DNA of 64,000 nt from Boesenbergia rotunda (lineage: Eukaryota > Streptophyta > Magnoliopsida > Zingiberales > Zingiberaceae), in contig JAGFNQ010009473.1 of NCBI GenBank assembly GCA_024364735.1, forward strand, positions 248,001 to 312,000, given 5' to 3'. Of this stretch, positions 35,720-46,808 are shown in pieces. The stretch's first letter is position 1. Every line of letters begins with the position of its first letter. The notes below the pieces were generated by a model. That model made no database searches, had not been told where the DNA came from, and saw only the letters and a list, made by a program, of their open reading frames with translations. Made by a program: the position numbers and the translations under genes.

Positions 35720-36170
35720 TTCCAAATATCCTAGGTCCATCAGTAGGTTTCGGTGGAAACCCACTGATAGACCTATAGAGTTTAATTTTGCAACATAATA
35801 TAGAAAAATTAGAGGTTTGGCACCAAAACTACCATCTCCTAGCTCTACTCTGACTATTGGTATAGGATTTTCAGAAATCCAAATATCCTAAGTCTATCAG
35901 TGGGTTTGGGCAGAAACCCACTGATAGACTTACAGAGTTTACTTTTGCAACATAATGTAGTAAAATTAGAGGTTTGGACACCAAAAATATCATCTCCTAG
36001 TTCTACTCTAACTATTGGTATAGGGTTTTCAGAAATCCAAATATCCTAGGTTTATCAGTAGGTTTGAGTGGAACCCAACTGATAGACCTACATAGTTTAC
36101 TTTTGCAACATAATGTTGTACAATTAAAGGTTTGGACACCAAAAATATTATCCTCTAACTCATGAAAAAT
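35720..36170 (+). repeat. Left subterminal 158-bp tandem repeats (three units)
   Basis: Hairpin cores start near 35733, 35890 and 36048, spaced 157-158 bp. Each core is a foldback of the form ATCAGTGGGTTT...AAACCCACTGAT. Between cores lie shared blocks such as TTTTGCAACATAATGTAG. Confidence 0.8.
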
Positions 36171-36773
36171 AATTAAGAATTTATTTTTTTAAATTAGAAA
36201 AAAAAAATTCAATCGACGTTGGGCCTGGATATCTCATATCCATGTTGGGCCTGAAATCAGAAATATTCAGGCCTACCGTGGGCCTGAATATCTCACATTT
36301 CAGGCCCATGGTGGGCATGAAATCAAAGATATTCAGGCCCAGGGTGGGTTAGCGATAGATGTTATATCTTTCAAATACAAATAAATATAACTGAAATTAA
36401 TAAATAATACATATACAAAATAAGGTCCGCGCTGGGTCTGAAATCCTATTATATCAGGCCCAGCAGTGATCGAGGTTTAAAGCGTGCTCGGGAGCCTAGT
36501 GGTAAGCAATCGTCTTCTAGCTTCTGTTTTCTTGGCATTTGAACGTAACGTGTTATCATCAATTGGAGTCGTGTGGCCGACGTCCTCCTCATCGGACTAG
36601 TGGAATTGTACGTACCCTCACATTTAGTTTTTCATTTTAGTTTTTGCTTTTTACCTAGGGTTAACGATAGTTTTCACTCACCGACCGAATATGAGGAAGA
36701 ACTTTATTAACGAAATTTAAGTGTTAATTTGTTTGTGTCAAATAATTTTTGTTTGATGGTTGCTAAGTTCGGG

Positions 36774-39612
36774 ATGGCTCCAAAAAGATCATCTTCAAAA
36801 CAACCAGCTTTCAAAAAATCGAAGAAACAGCAAGTAGGCCCCGGTGGAAGTAAAAAAAAAACAGTTGACACAAGGAAAAAGGAAATTGTGTAGCGACTAT
36901 ACAAGTTTTGTCAACAAAGGTCGAACTAAACGAATGAACTGGAAAAGTAGCCTTTGTCATTTCCAAAATTTTATTGGTTCAGTTCCACCCACACCAGCAC
37001 AAGAACAGTTGCTTCGAGATACACCCTTTTCTTAGATCCTAGACCTCCTAATAGTTCATGTGTAAGATCCCAGGTTCAGAATATGTTCGATAATTGGGAT
37101 GAAGAAAAACAGAGTTTTATATTCCATGGGAAAAAACTGAAATTCACAAAGGTTGATATATCACTTATTCTAGGGCTACCTGACAATAGAGAGATAGTCC
37201 AACTTGATTTGAACGAGGTCTCCAGCCCACTGTACAAGCAGTATTTTGAAGAGTCAAGTTGTTCTGCCAAGTATTTGGAGAAACTGATAATGAAGTCTAC
37301 ATCCAATGACAAGCTCTACTGTCAGTTCTATATAACCTATTTTTTTCTACAGTTCTATTTTGTGATACTAGCAGCATACTTGTCATTCCTGCCCTGATTG
37401 CGTAGATGATTTTGACAACCTACGAACCTATAATTGGTGCAATGTCGTCTACAATTTCATGGCTCCTCAGTTGGAAGCCATTGGAAAGGAGGTTACACTG
37501 AGACATATACCACATGTAGGTGATTCAACCCAAACGGCCAAGGCTCCCTTGCTCAAGGGATTTCCAAATATTTTGGATGTAAGTTAGAGTAGATATACCT
37601 GCTCATATATGTTATGATGGATAATAATTACTGAATATAATCATGTTGCAGGTATGGGTGAGTGAACATATTAGTATTGCTGCTCCAGAACATCCTCATA
37701 GATTGCCAAGAATACTTCGCTGGACTTGGCCTAAAGCTCATGTTGAGAGTATCAAAATGATGATAGACCGTGTGCCCACAAATTTAATTAATGTTGATTT
37801 AATTCCGGCTAAATCAGAGCTTGATTTGGTACCTCACTACTCTCCTCCAACTCAAGCACTTGAGGTACACTGTGAGGTATTACAGCAGACAGCAGAAGGA
37901 AGCCAGGTAGCAGAAGCAAGCCTACAGGCCTTAGAAATGAAAGCATGCAATCTATGTATAGCAAAGCAAGAACAAATTGATACCTTACAACAACAATTAA
38001 CTATAGCTCTTAAAAGTTTGGAGGATGTTAAAATTGACAAGGCAACAGCCATCAGTGAGACGGATAAAATTATTGCTCAGAAGGAAACAATAATTGCGGA
38101 GAAGGATTCCCAACTTAAACAAAAAGATGAAATTATTGCTGAAAAAGATACAATAATTGGTAACAATGATTCTCAGCTTAAAGAAAAGATGATCACCACA
38201 AAAAAAAGGATAGATGTACAAGATAACATCATAGAACACGCTGACCAGAGAATCATGAAGCTGCATAAACAATTGGAAAGCAAAGGGTTAGATGAAGATG
38301 AGCCACTTCCAAAAAAAAGAAAAATTACTCAGATCAAACCAGCCTACGAGGCCAAAGGCAAGGGCAAAGAAACTGTTCAGGATCAGGATAAGGATGAACA
38401 TCAAGATGACGAGGCATCAATGTCACAAACTACAACAACATCTGCGACCTCATCCCAAACAAACATATCTGAACAACAGGCAGCTAAAGCAAAAGAAATT
38501 CAAAATGTGAAAAGCAAAATCTTGAAGAATGCCAGGACATTTTTTAAGAAAAATAAAGATGCAGAGATTGCTGAAACCTAATTAAAGCTTAGTAAATTAA
38601 AGTAAGTCAGTTGTTATTGCGATCACGTAAATTTGTAAAACAATGATGATTATTCTCATTCATTAATAAAATTTATTCGTTCACCTTCTTATTAAGTTGG
38701 TTATATTATGTTCATGTAAGTATCAGAATAATCCAGTATGGTCTAATGGGACCTTTTCATTAGATATGCAATCATTTTTGACAATATTTGATTGGAATGA
38801 CTACACCATCGGAGATTGCATAAATACATACTGGACAATTCTTGTAAATGAAGCAAAATCCTGTAACTCACCATACTACCCCTCCATATTCTGTGGGGTG
38901 AGGTTAGATGTAAGTCAATTAGCAAGTTGATTTGTTGCTTTTTTCTAAGATTTAGTCCACTAACACTTCCTTTTTAATAAACATAGGAATTGTTTGAGTG
39001 ATTCCACTACAGCATTTGAACAAACAATTACTACTGATACAGATAAGCCAATTAGATATATATTGTCCTCTAAATAATGCAGATAATCATTGACATCTAT
39101 TGATTATTGACCTCGAGGAAGGTAGTATCTATCATTATAATTCTCTCGGCGCCACAGAAGGGTACACTGTCAAATTTGAAAAAACTGTAAGTTTTCTATT
39201 TCATATATATACCATTACAAAAAGTTTCAATGCAATATAATTGTTACTAATGTAATATCTGTGTAGCTGGCGTTTTTCAAAATTTAAACTGGTCATATTA
39301 CAAGATATGGAATAAAGGATTGCCTTCCATATCGGGGACAGACTTTAATAAAATTGTAGTACAAGGACCCACCCAAAGCAGATCGTAAGATAATATTTTT
39401 TTAATTAAAAATAACAATTGATTTCATGGTTGGATTTATAAGATGACAACAATGACAATATTGGCTTTTTCAGATTGCATTGTGCTTTTTTCATTATGCG
39501 GTATGCTGAAAATCTGGTCTTTTAAATATCTACAGAGTTTAGCCAAAAGCAAATGAAACCTTATCGATTTCAGGTGGGATATAAAATAATGAGAACAAGT
39601 TCTGAAAGCTAA
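36774..39612 (+). pseudogene. Ulp1-type (C48 peptidase) transposon gene, left arm copy
   Basis: Multi-exon gene of a plant transposon protein. The start MAPKRSSSKQPAFKK (36774) is basic. 36954-37397 gives FTKVDISLILGLPDNREIVQ and later NLRTYNW...; with APLLKGFPNIL this is a DUF1985-like region. 37643-38581 is one long open segment: VWVSEHISIAAPEHPHRLPR, then a coiled coil of repeated AEKD/AQKET heptad-like units and a basic segment (KKRKITQ). The peptidase lies at 38697-39612: histidine motif as NH-stop-HLLIIDLEEGSIYHYNSLG, and cysteine region HCAFFIMRYAENL. The conserved Trp codon after the catalytic His is TGA, the usual catalytic Asp of the DSLG motif is Asn, and the Cys is kept. The stop is shared with the right arm copy. 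C48 enzymes remove ubiquitin-like modifiers; here activity is unlikely. Confidence 0.7.
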
Positions 39613-40163
39613 ATCTGTAAATATTGATTTTGTTAATACAATGCATATGTAAGTGTCATGACAAACATTGTATATTTGTAATTATACAATGTATATAATC
39701 TTTTTGAAATCAATGAAACATTGCTTTCGATCCTTGTTTTTGTGTAATATATAATCTATAATATGTAATTGTTGTCGATATCATCAATAATATTTAACCT
39801 TGTTTTTGCTGTAATAATTTGAATTCAAACCACGGTGGGCCTGAAACAATCTAATTTCAAGTCCACTCAGAGCCTGAAACAAACTGATTCAGTTTGTTCC
39901 AGGCCCTGAGTGGGCCTGAAATTAAATTGTTTCAAGCCCACCGTGGGCCTGAATTCAAATTATTTCAGCAAAAGCAAGGTTCAATATTACTGATGGTAAC
40001 GACAACAATTACAGATTATAAATTACATATTACACAAAAACAAGGATCGAAGCAATGTTTCATTGATTTCAAAAGGATTACATACATTGTATAATTACAA
40101 ATATACAATATTTGTCATGACACTTACATATGCATTGTATCAACAAAACCAATATTTACAGAT

Positions 40164-43042
40164 TTAGCTTTCAGAACTTGTCTCTCACTATTTTATATCC
40201 CACCTGAAATCGATAAAGTTTCATTTGCTTTTGGCTAAACTCTGTAGATCTTTGAAAGACCAGACTTTCAGCATACCGCATAATGAAAAAAGCACAATCC
40301 AACCTGAAAAAACCAATATTGTCATTGTTGTCATCTTATAAATCCAACCATGAAATCAATTGTTATTTTTAACCAAAAAAAACATTATCTTACTATCTGC
40401 TTTGGGTGGGTCCTTGTACTACGATTTTATTAAAGTCTGTCTCCGATATGGAAGGCAATCCTTTATTCCATATCTTATAATATGACCAGTTCAAATTTTT
40501 AAAAAACGCCAGCTACACAGATATTACATTAGTAACAATTATATTGCATTGAAACTTTTTGTAAAGGTATATATATAAAATATAAAACTTACAATTTTTT
40601 TAAATTTGGCAGTATACCCTTCTGTGGCGCCGAGAGAATTATAATGATAGATACTACCTTTCTCGAGGTCAATAATCAATAGATGTCAATGATTATCTGC
40701 ATTATTTAGAGGACAAATAATATATCTAATTGGCTTATCTGTATCAGTAGCAATTGTTTGTTCAAATGCTGCAGCGCGAATCACGTCAAACAATTCCTAT
40801 GTTTATTAAAAAGGAAATGTTAGTGGACTAAATCTTAGAAAAAAAACAACAAAACAACTTGCTAATTGACTTACATCTAACCTCACCCCACAGAATATGG
40901 AGGGGTGGTATGGTGAGTTACAGGATTTTGCTTCATTTACAAGAATTGTCCAGTATGTATTTATGCAATCCCCAGTGGTGTAGTCATTACAATCAAATAT
41001 TGTCAAAAATGATTACATATCTAATGAAAAGGTCCCATTAGACCATACTGGATTATTCTGATACCTACATGAACATAATATAAGCAACTTAATATGAAGG
41101 TGAATGAATAAATTTTATTAATGAATGAGAATAATCATCATTGTTTTACAAATTTATGCAATCGCAATAACAACTGACTCACTTTAATTTACTAAGCTTT
41201 AATTAGGTTTTAACAATCTCTGCATCTTTATTCTTCTTAAAAAATACTCTGGCATTCTTCAAGATTTTGCTTTTCACCTTTTGAATTTCTTTTGCTTTAG
41301 CTGCCTGTTGTTCAGATTTGTTTGTTTGGGTTGAGGTCGCAGATGTTGTTGTTTGCGTTGTAGTTTGTGACATTGATGGGGCAGGAGTCTCGTCATCTTG
41401 ATCTTCATCTTCATCCTCATCCTGATCTTGAACAACTTCTTTGCCCTTGCCTTTGGCCTCGTAGGCTAGTTTGATCTGAGTAATTTTCCTTTTTTTGGGA
41501 AGTGGCTCATCTTCATTTAACCCTTTGCTTTCCAATTGTTTATACAGCTTCATGATTCTCTGGTCAACGTGTTCTATGATGTTATCTTGTACAGCTATCC
41601 TTTTTTTTGTGGTGATCATCTTTTTCTTTAAGCTGAGAATCATTGTTACCAATTATTGTATCTTTTTCAGCAATAATTTCATCTTTTTATTTAAGTTGGG
41701 AATCCTTCTCCGCAATTATTGTTTCCTTCTGAGCAATAATTTTATCCGTCTCACTGATGGCTGTTGCCTTGTCAATTTTAACATCCTCCAAACTTTTAAG
41801 AGCTATAGTTAATTGTTGCTGTAGGGTATCAATTTGTTCTTGCTTTGCTATACATAGATTGCAGGCTTCCATTTCTAAGGCCTGTAGGCTTGCTTCTGCT
41901 ACCTGGCTTCCTTCTGCTGCCTGCTGTAATACCTCACAGTGTACCTCAAGTGCTTGAGTTGGAGGAGAGTAGTGAGGTACCAAATCAAGCTCTGATTTAG
42001 CCGGAATTAAATCAACATTAATTAAATTTGTGGGCACACGGTCTATCATCATTTTGATACTCTCAACATGAGCTTTAGGCCAAGTCCAGCGAAGTATTCT
42101 TGGCAATCTATGAGGATGTTCTGGAGCAGCAATACTAATATGTTCACTCACCCATACCTGCAACATGATTATATTCAGTAATTATTATCCATCATAACAT
42201 ATATGAGCAGGTATATCTACTCTAACTTACATCCAAAATATTTGGAAATCCCTTGAGCAAGGGAGCCTTGGCCGTTTGGGTTGAATCACCTACATGTGGT
42301 ATATGTCTCAGTGTAACCTCCTTTCCAATGGCTTCCAACTGAGGAGCCATGAAATTGTAGACGACATTGCACCAATTATAGGTTCGTAGGTTGTCAAAAT
42401 CATCTACGCAATCAATTAGTGACAGGGCAGGAATGACAAGTATGCTGCTAGTACCACAAAATAGAACTGTAGAAAAAAATAGGTTATATAGAACTGACAG
42501 TAGAGCTTGTCATTGGATGTAGACTTCATTATCAGTTTCTCCAAATACTTGGCAGAACAACTTGACTCTTCAAAATACTGCTTGTACAGTGGGCTGGAGA
42601 CCTCGTTCAAATCAAGTTGGACTATCTCTCTATTGTCAGGTAGCCCTAGAATAAGTGATATATCAACCTTTGTGAATTTCAATTTTTTCCCATGGAATAT
42701 AAAGCTCTGTTCTTCTTCATCCCAATTATCGAACATATTCTGAACCTGGATCTTACACATGAACTATTAGGGAGGTCCAGGATCTAAGAAAAGGGTGTAT
42801 CTCGAAGCAACTGTTCTTGTGCCGGTGTGGGTGGAACTGAACCAATAAAATTTTAGAAATGACAAAGGCTACTTTTCCAGTTCATTCGTTTAGTTCGACC
42901 TCTGTTGACAAAACTTGTATAGTCGCTACACAATTTCCTTTTTCCTTGTGTCAACTGTTTTTTTTTTACTTCCACCAGGGTCTTGCTGTTTCTTCAATTT
43001 TTTGGAAGCTGGTTGCTTTGAAGATGATCTTTTTGGAGCCAT
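40164..43042 (-). pseudogene. Ulp1-type (C48 peptidase) transposon gene, right arm copy
   Basis: Mirror copy of 36774-39612; stop-codon positions sum to twice the palindrome centre. It carries the same TGA in the peptidase His-Trp motif. In addition it has a nonsense change where the left copy has Gln (SQLK-stop-KDEIIAEKD, near 41685) and an extra A just after (near 41630) that shifts the frame. The long open segment of the left copy is therefore split here into 41687-42166 and 41203-41652. Other differences are few (for example LQQA for LQQT, EMEA for EMKA), so the duplication postdates the shared stop. Confidence 0.7.
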
Positions 43043-43604
43043 CCCGAACTTAACAACTATCAAACAAAAATTATTTGACACAAACAAATATAACACTTAG
43101 ATTTCGTTCATAAAGATCTTCCTCATATTCGGTCGGTGAGTGAAGACTATCGCTAACCCTAGGTCAAAAGCAAAAACTAAAATGAAAAACTAAATGTGAA
43201 GGTACGTACAATTCCACTAGTCCGATGAGGAGGACGTCGGCCACACGACTCCAATTGACGAAAGCACGCTACGTTCAAATGCCAAGAAAACAGGAGCTAG
43301 AAGACGATTGCTTACCACTAGGCTCCCGAGCACGCTTTAAACCTTGATCACTGCTGAGCCTGATATAATAGGATTTCAAGCCCAACGCGGGTCTTATTTT
43401 GTGTATGTATTATTTATTAATTTCAGTTATATTTATTTGTATTTGAAAGATATAACATATATCGCTAACCCACCCTGGGCCTGAATATCTCTGATTTCAG
43501 GCCCAACATAGGCCTGAAATGTGAGATATTCAGGCCCAACGTCGACTGAAATTTTTTTTCCAGTTTAAAAAAATAAATTCTTAATTATTTTTCATGAGCT
43601 AGAA

Positions 43605-44132
43605 GATGGTATTTTTGGTGTCCAAATCTCTAATTGTACAACATTATGTTGCAAAAGTAAACTATGTAGGTCTATCAATGGGTTTCCACCCAAACCCACT
43701 GATGGACCTAAGATATTTGGATTTCTGAAAACCCTATACCAATAGTTAGAGTAGAGCTAGGAGATGATATTTTTGGTGTCCAAACCTCTAATTTTACTAC
43801 ATTATGTTGCAAAAGTAAACTCTGTAGGTCTATCAGTGGGTTTCCACCCAAACCCACTGATGGACCTAGGATATTTGGATTTCTGAAAACCCTATACAAA
43901 TAGTTAGAGTAGATCTAGGAGATGGTATTTTTGGTGTCCAAACATCTAATTTTACTACATTATGTTGCAAAAGTAAACGTTGTAGGTCTATCAGTGGGTT
44001 TCCACCCAAACCCACTGATGGACCTAGGATATTTGGATTTCTAAAAACCCTATATCAATAGTTAGAGTAGAGCTAGGAGATGGTACTTTTGGTGTCCAAA
44101 CTTCTAATTGTACTACATTATGTTGCAAAAGG
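43605..44132 (-). repeat. Right subterminal 158-bp tandem repeats (three units plus)
   Basis: Inverted counterpart of 35720-36170. Unit starts at 43666, 43824 and 43982 are exactly 158 bp apart, with a partial fourth unit to 44132. Each unit has the same foldback core. Confidence 0.85.
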
Positions 44133-44562
44133 ATATTGGGTGTGAATTAATATTATTTGTCAAAAAATATTGGACCTGATATTAGAGGGGTTTTATGATT
44201 ATCAGAGGGTCTTTCATACCTCTAATTATGTAATGCATTCAAGTATTAATTTATCCTAAGTTTAAAAAATTTCAGAGAACCCTAATTATGTAATGCAAGA
44301 CACCCTTAAAGTCTTTCTCCAAACATAAAAATAGTAAAAAAAGTTTATCATGTATAAAACTAGGTCTGATACCATATCAAAGATGATAATCATACGTACA
44401 TTACTATTTCTATTTGTTACCAAACTGTTGCTTGCTTTTTCTCCTTCAACACCTATCTTCCTCAGGTGCCTTGGTGATGAATCGAATTGTGCAAGGTAGA
44501 AATATATATATACCTTCGTGATGAATCGACTTGTGTAAGGTATAAATATATATATAGGCTGA
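44133..44562. other. Right internal flank of the MULE
   Basis: No gene was recognised. A 44-bp imperfect direct duplication (GTGATGAATCGA.TTGTG.AAGGTA with a TA-rich tail) lies at about 44470-44558, next to the right terminal repeat. Confidence 0.45.
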
Positions 44563-44778
44563 GAAAAATTCGACTCCATGGTCATCCGAATCACAAAATA
44601 ATATTTTACTGATAAAGTGGTTCGGATGTCTCGAAAATGTAAATTGAGAAAGTCATTTCTTGGCGGGAGGGGTATAATAGGAAGTTGACTATATGGGATG
44701 CGCCCTTTGGTAAAAAAGAAAACATGGTATTCCTTTTGGTAATTATCAATTCTTGGGTACGCCCTTTGGTAAAAAACC
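44563..44778 (-). repeat. Right terminal inverted repeat of the MULE
   Basis: Inverted copy of 22307-22522, the same length (216 bp), abutting the right TSD GTAAAAAGTT at 44779-44788. Confidence 0.8.
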
Positions 44779-44788
44779 GTAAAAAGTT

Positions 44789-45425
44789 TGGTTTTTTAAG
44801 CATTTGCAACCGACAACAATATATGTTTCCTCTGTCCTAACAAACATCACCATGCTAGTAGTTAGAAATTATATATCTGGTTTGACTAATCTTCAATGTT
44901 CATGCATGAAAAGGTGAAAAATGTTGAAGATGGCATCAAACACCAAAGAACACTTAGTTGTCAAGAATAAAAACACTGGATTGAGAATTAAATGGCATCA
45001 CTGAACTGTAGCAAGATTGGAAGCATAAAATGTCATGAAATGACGATAAAGGAATGAGAAGGGGCAATCTTGGATTTGTTTTCATTACAGGCAGAAGAAT
45101 AAGAGAAGTTAAAAAACTAAATCGATATTAGGAAAACATCACGGATATATATACATTAAAAGAAGGTTTGGCAAAGAATAATTAACATATTCCTATGCTC
45201 ACATTCTCATTCCAATTCCCTCCATTCATCTTGTTCTATTCTAGGTTATCAAACATGGACTAAGTAAGTGTTATCAACCTCAATTGTTGAACACTCAATA
45301 TGTAAACTAGCAAAAAGGAAAAAAAATAATAAAAGACAAACAAAGAGAAAAATAGGACAAGAAATTAGGAAAGTACAATAATTCATAGAAATTATTATCT
45401 GCAAAAACAGCAACAGAAGCTCACC
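44789..45425. other. 3' flank of the eL33 gene
   Basis: AT-rich sequence between the MULE and the last exon of the minus-strand ribosomal protein gene; it probably includes that gene's 3' untranslated region. Nothing else was seen. Confidence 0.5.
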
Positions 45426-46020
45426 TCATATGTTGCTCGGGTACATAAAAACCCTAACTCTAGAAGCCTAAAAACATTAAACACGGAGAACATGCAAGCA
45501 ATAAGCAACCATTGGAGATCACCACAACATAGGTCAAATGGAGCTCACCATGGACTTAGGCGGCAAATTGGTCTTGAATTTGGAACGGACGACCCCGCTG
45601 TTCCCGTGCGGACGGCAGACCTTTCCCCAAATGCACCGGTACGGCGTTCCATTTTTCTTCGTGGCCGCCTTGTAGATATAGGCCATTCTCTTCCCCAAGT
45701 ACCAGTCGACCTCCTCCTTAGTGTTCACCTCCTCGATCTGTACCAGCGATATGTTCTCGTATTGGTTCGACTTCGATCTGCTTCATATCCAAGGCAAATT
45801 CATATAAATGAAAAAAAAAGAGAGTAAAATAGTACGACTAACAGATAAATTAGGAGGTCTCAAACTCACCTCTTGTACCCAAGGATCCTCCCACGACGTA
45901 GATCCTGAAACCGGGATCAAACAAAAAACAGGGTAACATAATGCTGATAATATAAACGAGATCAAACGAGGCGAATTTGGTCATGAACCTGACGCGCTCG
46001 CTTTCTCGCCCCTTCACCAT
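45426..46020 (-). CDS. RPL35A: 60S ribosomal protein L35a (eL33), four exons, apparent one-base deletion
   Basis: Exons on the minus strand: 46020-45989 (MVKGRESERVR), 45904-45870 (...ILGYKR), 45777-45549 (SKSNQYENISLVQIEEVNTK to YRCIWGKVCRPHGNSGVVRS and NLPPKSM) and 45467-45426 (ASRVRVFMYPSNI, TGA). All introns are GT-AG. The protein is the 112-residue eL33 of the large ribosomal subunit. The exons total 338 bases, one short of the 339 expected. The gap is in exon 2, where TACGTCGTGGGAGG should read Tyr-Val-Arg-Gly; one base is missing between 45894 and 45895. A donor five bases earlier (CGC|GTCAGG) would restore the frame but lose two residues of a conserved segment. Several conserved positions are also changed (GKVC for GKVT, SMAS for SMGD/SMGA). 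A hAT MITE lies 64 bp upstream of the ATG. Either a decaying paralogue or a base-call error. Confidence 0.85.
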
Positions 46021-46084
46021 TTCCGCCGACGAGGTAGACCGGGAGCCGACGCGGAAACAAGTCGGGAACGAGAAACCCTACGAG

Positions 46085-46720
46085 TAGGGATGGAAACAGG
46101 CCAGACCAGGCCAGGCTTTCACCTTAACAGGCCAGGCCTGTATAATAGCAAACAGGCCTGAGCCTGACCTGTGGCCTGTTATAGGCTTTATTCTAGGCCT
46201 GAGCCTGACCTGTTCAATAGCCTGGCCTGGCCTGTGGCCTGTTTACAAAGCCTGTTATTTAATTCGATTATCCAAAATACTTCTAATATATAAAATATAA
46301 TAATTCAATTCGAATATTCAATTATCCAAAATACTAATTTAATAAATTAGTTAAAAATACCATAAATCTATATGTACCTTCAAAAGTAAATATATAAAAT
46401 AAGTATGATTTAATGAAAATAGATTTGTGGTGTATTGGTTAGTAGGGTGTAGATAAGAGTTTGGTTTTAGAGGTCTAAGGATCAAAACTTTATTTTGACA
46501 ATTTGTATAATGTTTTAACAGGCCCAGGCCGGCCTGTCAGGCCTCATAGGCTTTATACTGAGCCTGGGTCTGGCCTGATAAGGAAAATAGGCTTTTAAAC
46601 AGGCCTGATAATTATTTTATTTTTAAACAGGCCAGGCCAGGCCAGGCCAAATACAGGCCAGGCCAAATACAGGCCAGGCCACAGGCCCCTGACAGGCCGC
46701 CTGGCCTATTTCCATCCCTA
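46085..46720. mobile_element. hAT MITE with 8-bp TSD, upstream of eL33
   Basis: A 636-bp unit with perfect 12-bp ends, TAGGGATGGAAA...TTTCCATCCCTA, flanked by CCTACGAG at 46077-46084 and 46721-46728. Both flanks are rich in AGGCCAGGCC/CAGGCCTG motifs that form long inverted arms; the centre is AT-rich. No coding capacity. It sits in the probable 5' leader or core promoter of the eL33 gene. Confidence 0.9.
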
Positions 46721-46808
46721 CCTACGAGCTCCGACCTTCCGGGTTTCAAAATGCAATTAAATAAACGAACTGGCAGGCGGACCGGACGGTTAGGGGTTTA
46801 CTCACCCT

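Larger units (their letters stand above)
35720..44132. repeat. 8.4-kb near-perfect palindrome carrying two Ulp1-type gene copies
   Basis: The left arm (35720-39887) and right arm (39889-44132) are inverted copies with few differences. The centre is the short palindrome CAAACTG-ATT-CAGTTTG at 80-96 of block 39800, centred on 39888. From the centre outwards each arm has GGCCTGAA/TTCAGGCC motifs, the Ulp1-type gene, more GGCCTGAA motifs (36220-36480; 43370-43540) and three 158-bp subterminal repeats. There is essentially no spacer, as in a foldback element or two abutting inverted copies. No clear TSD was seen at its outer edges; the right arm extends about 100 bp further than the left. Confidence 0.85.
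22307..44778. mobile_element. Large Mutator-like element (MULE) carrying nested insertions
   Basis: The ends are 216-bp terminal inverted repeats (22307-22522 and 44563-44778) of high identity, sharing TTTACCAAAGGGCG at the tip. They are flanked by the same 10-bp sequence, GTAAAAAGTT (22297-22306 and 44779-44788), the TSD size of Mutator-like elements. Inside is a decayed gene of the plant Ulp1-peptidase transposon type (22979-23711 plus 32229-33154). No MURA transposase was recognised, so this looks non-autonomous. About 8.5 kb is a nested Athila-like element, about 2.5 kb an LTR fragment, and 8.4 kb an inverted pair of another Ulp1-type element. The TIR and TSD pair is the main proof that these ends belong together. 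Confidence 0.75.

Noticed and set aside
35528..35764. 78-codon minus-strand frame (MGFHRNLLMDLGYLETSG...)
   Set aside because: It crosses the boundary between the LTR fragment and the 158-bp repeats, so it is not a single gene.
35720..36170. CRISPR-like appearance of regularly spaced hairpin repeats
   Set aside because: The units are 158-bp tandem repeats of a transposon end in a plant genome, without unique spacers or cas genes.
44360..44400. Primer-site-like GATATGGTATCAGACC on the minus strand
   Set aside because: No LTR end lies beside it, and the match to the initiator-Met primer site is partial.
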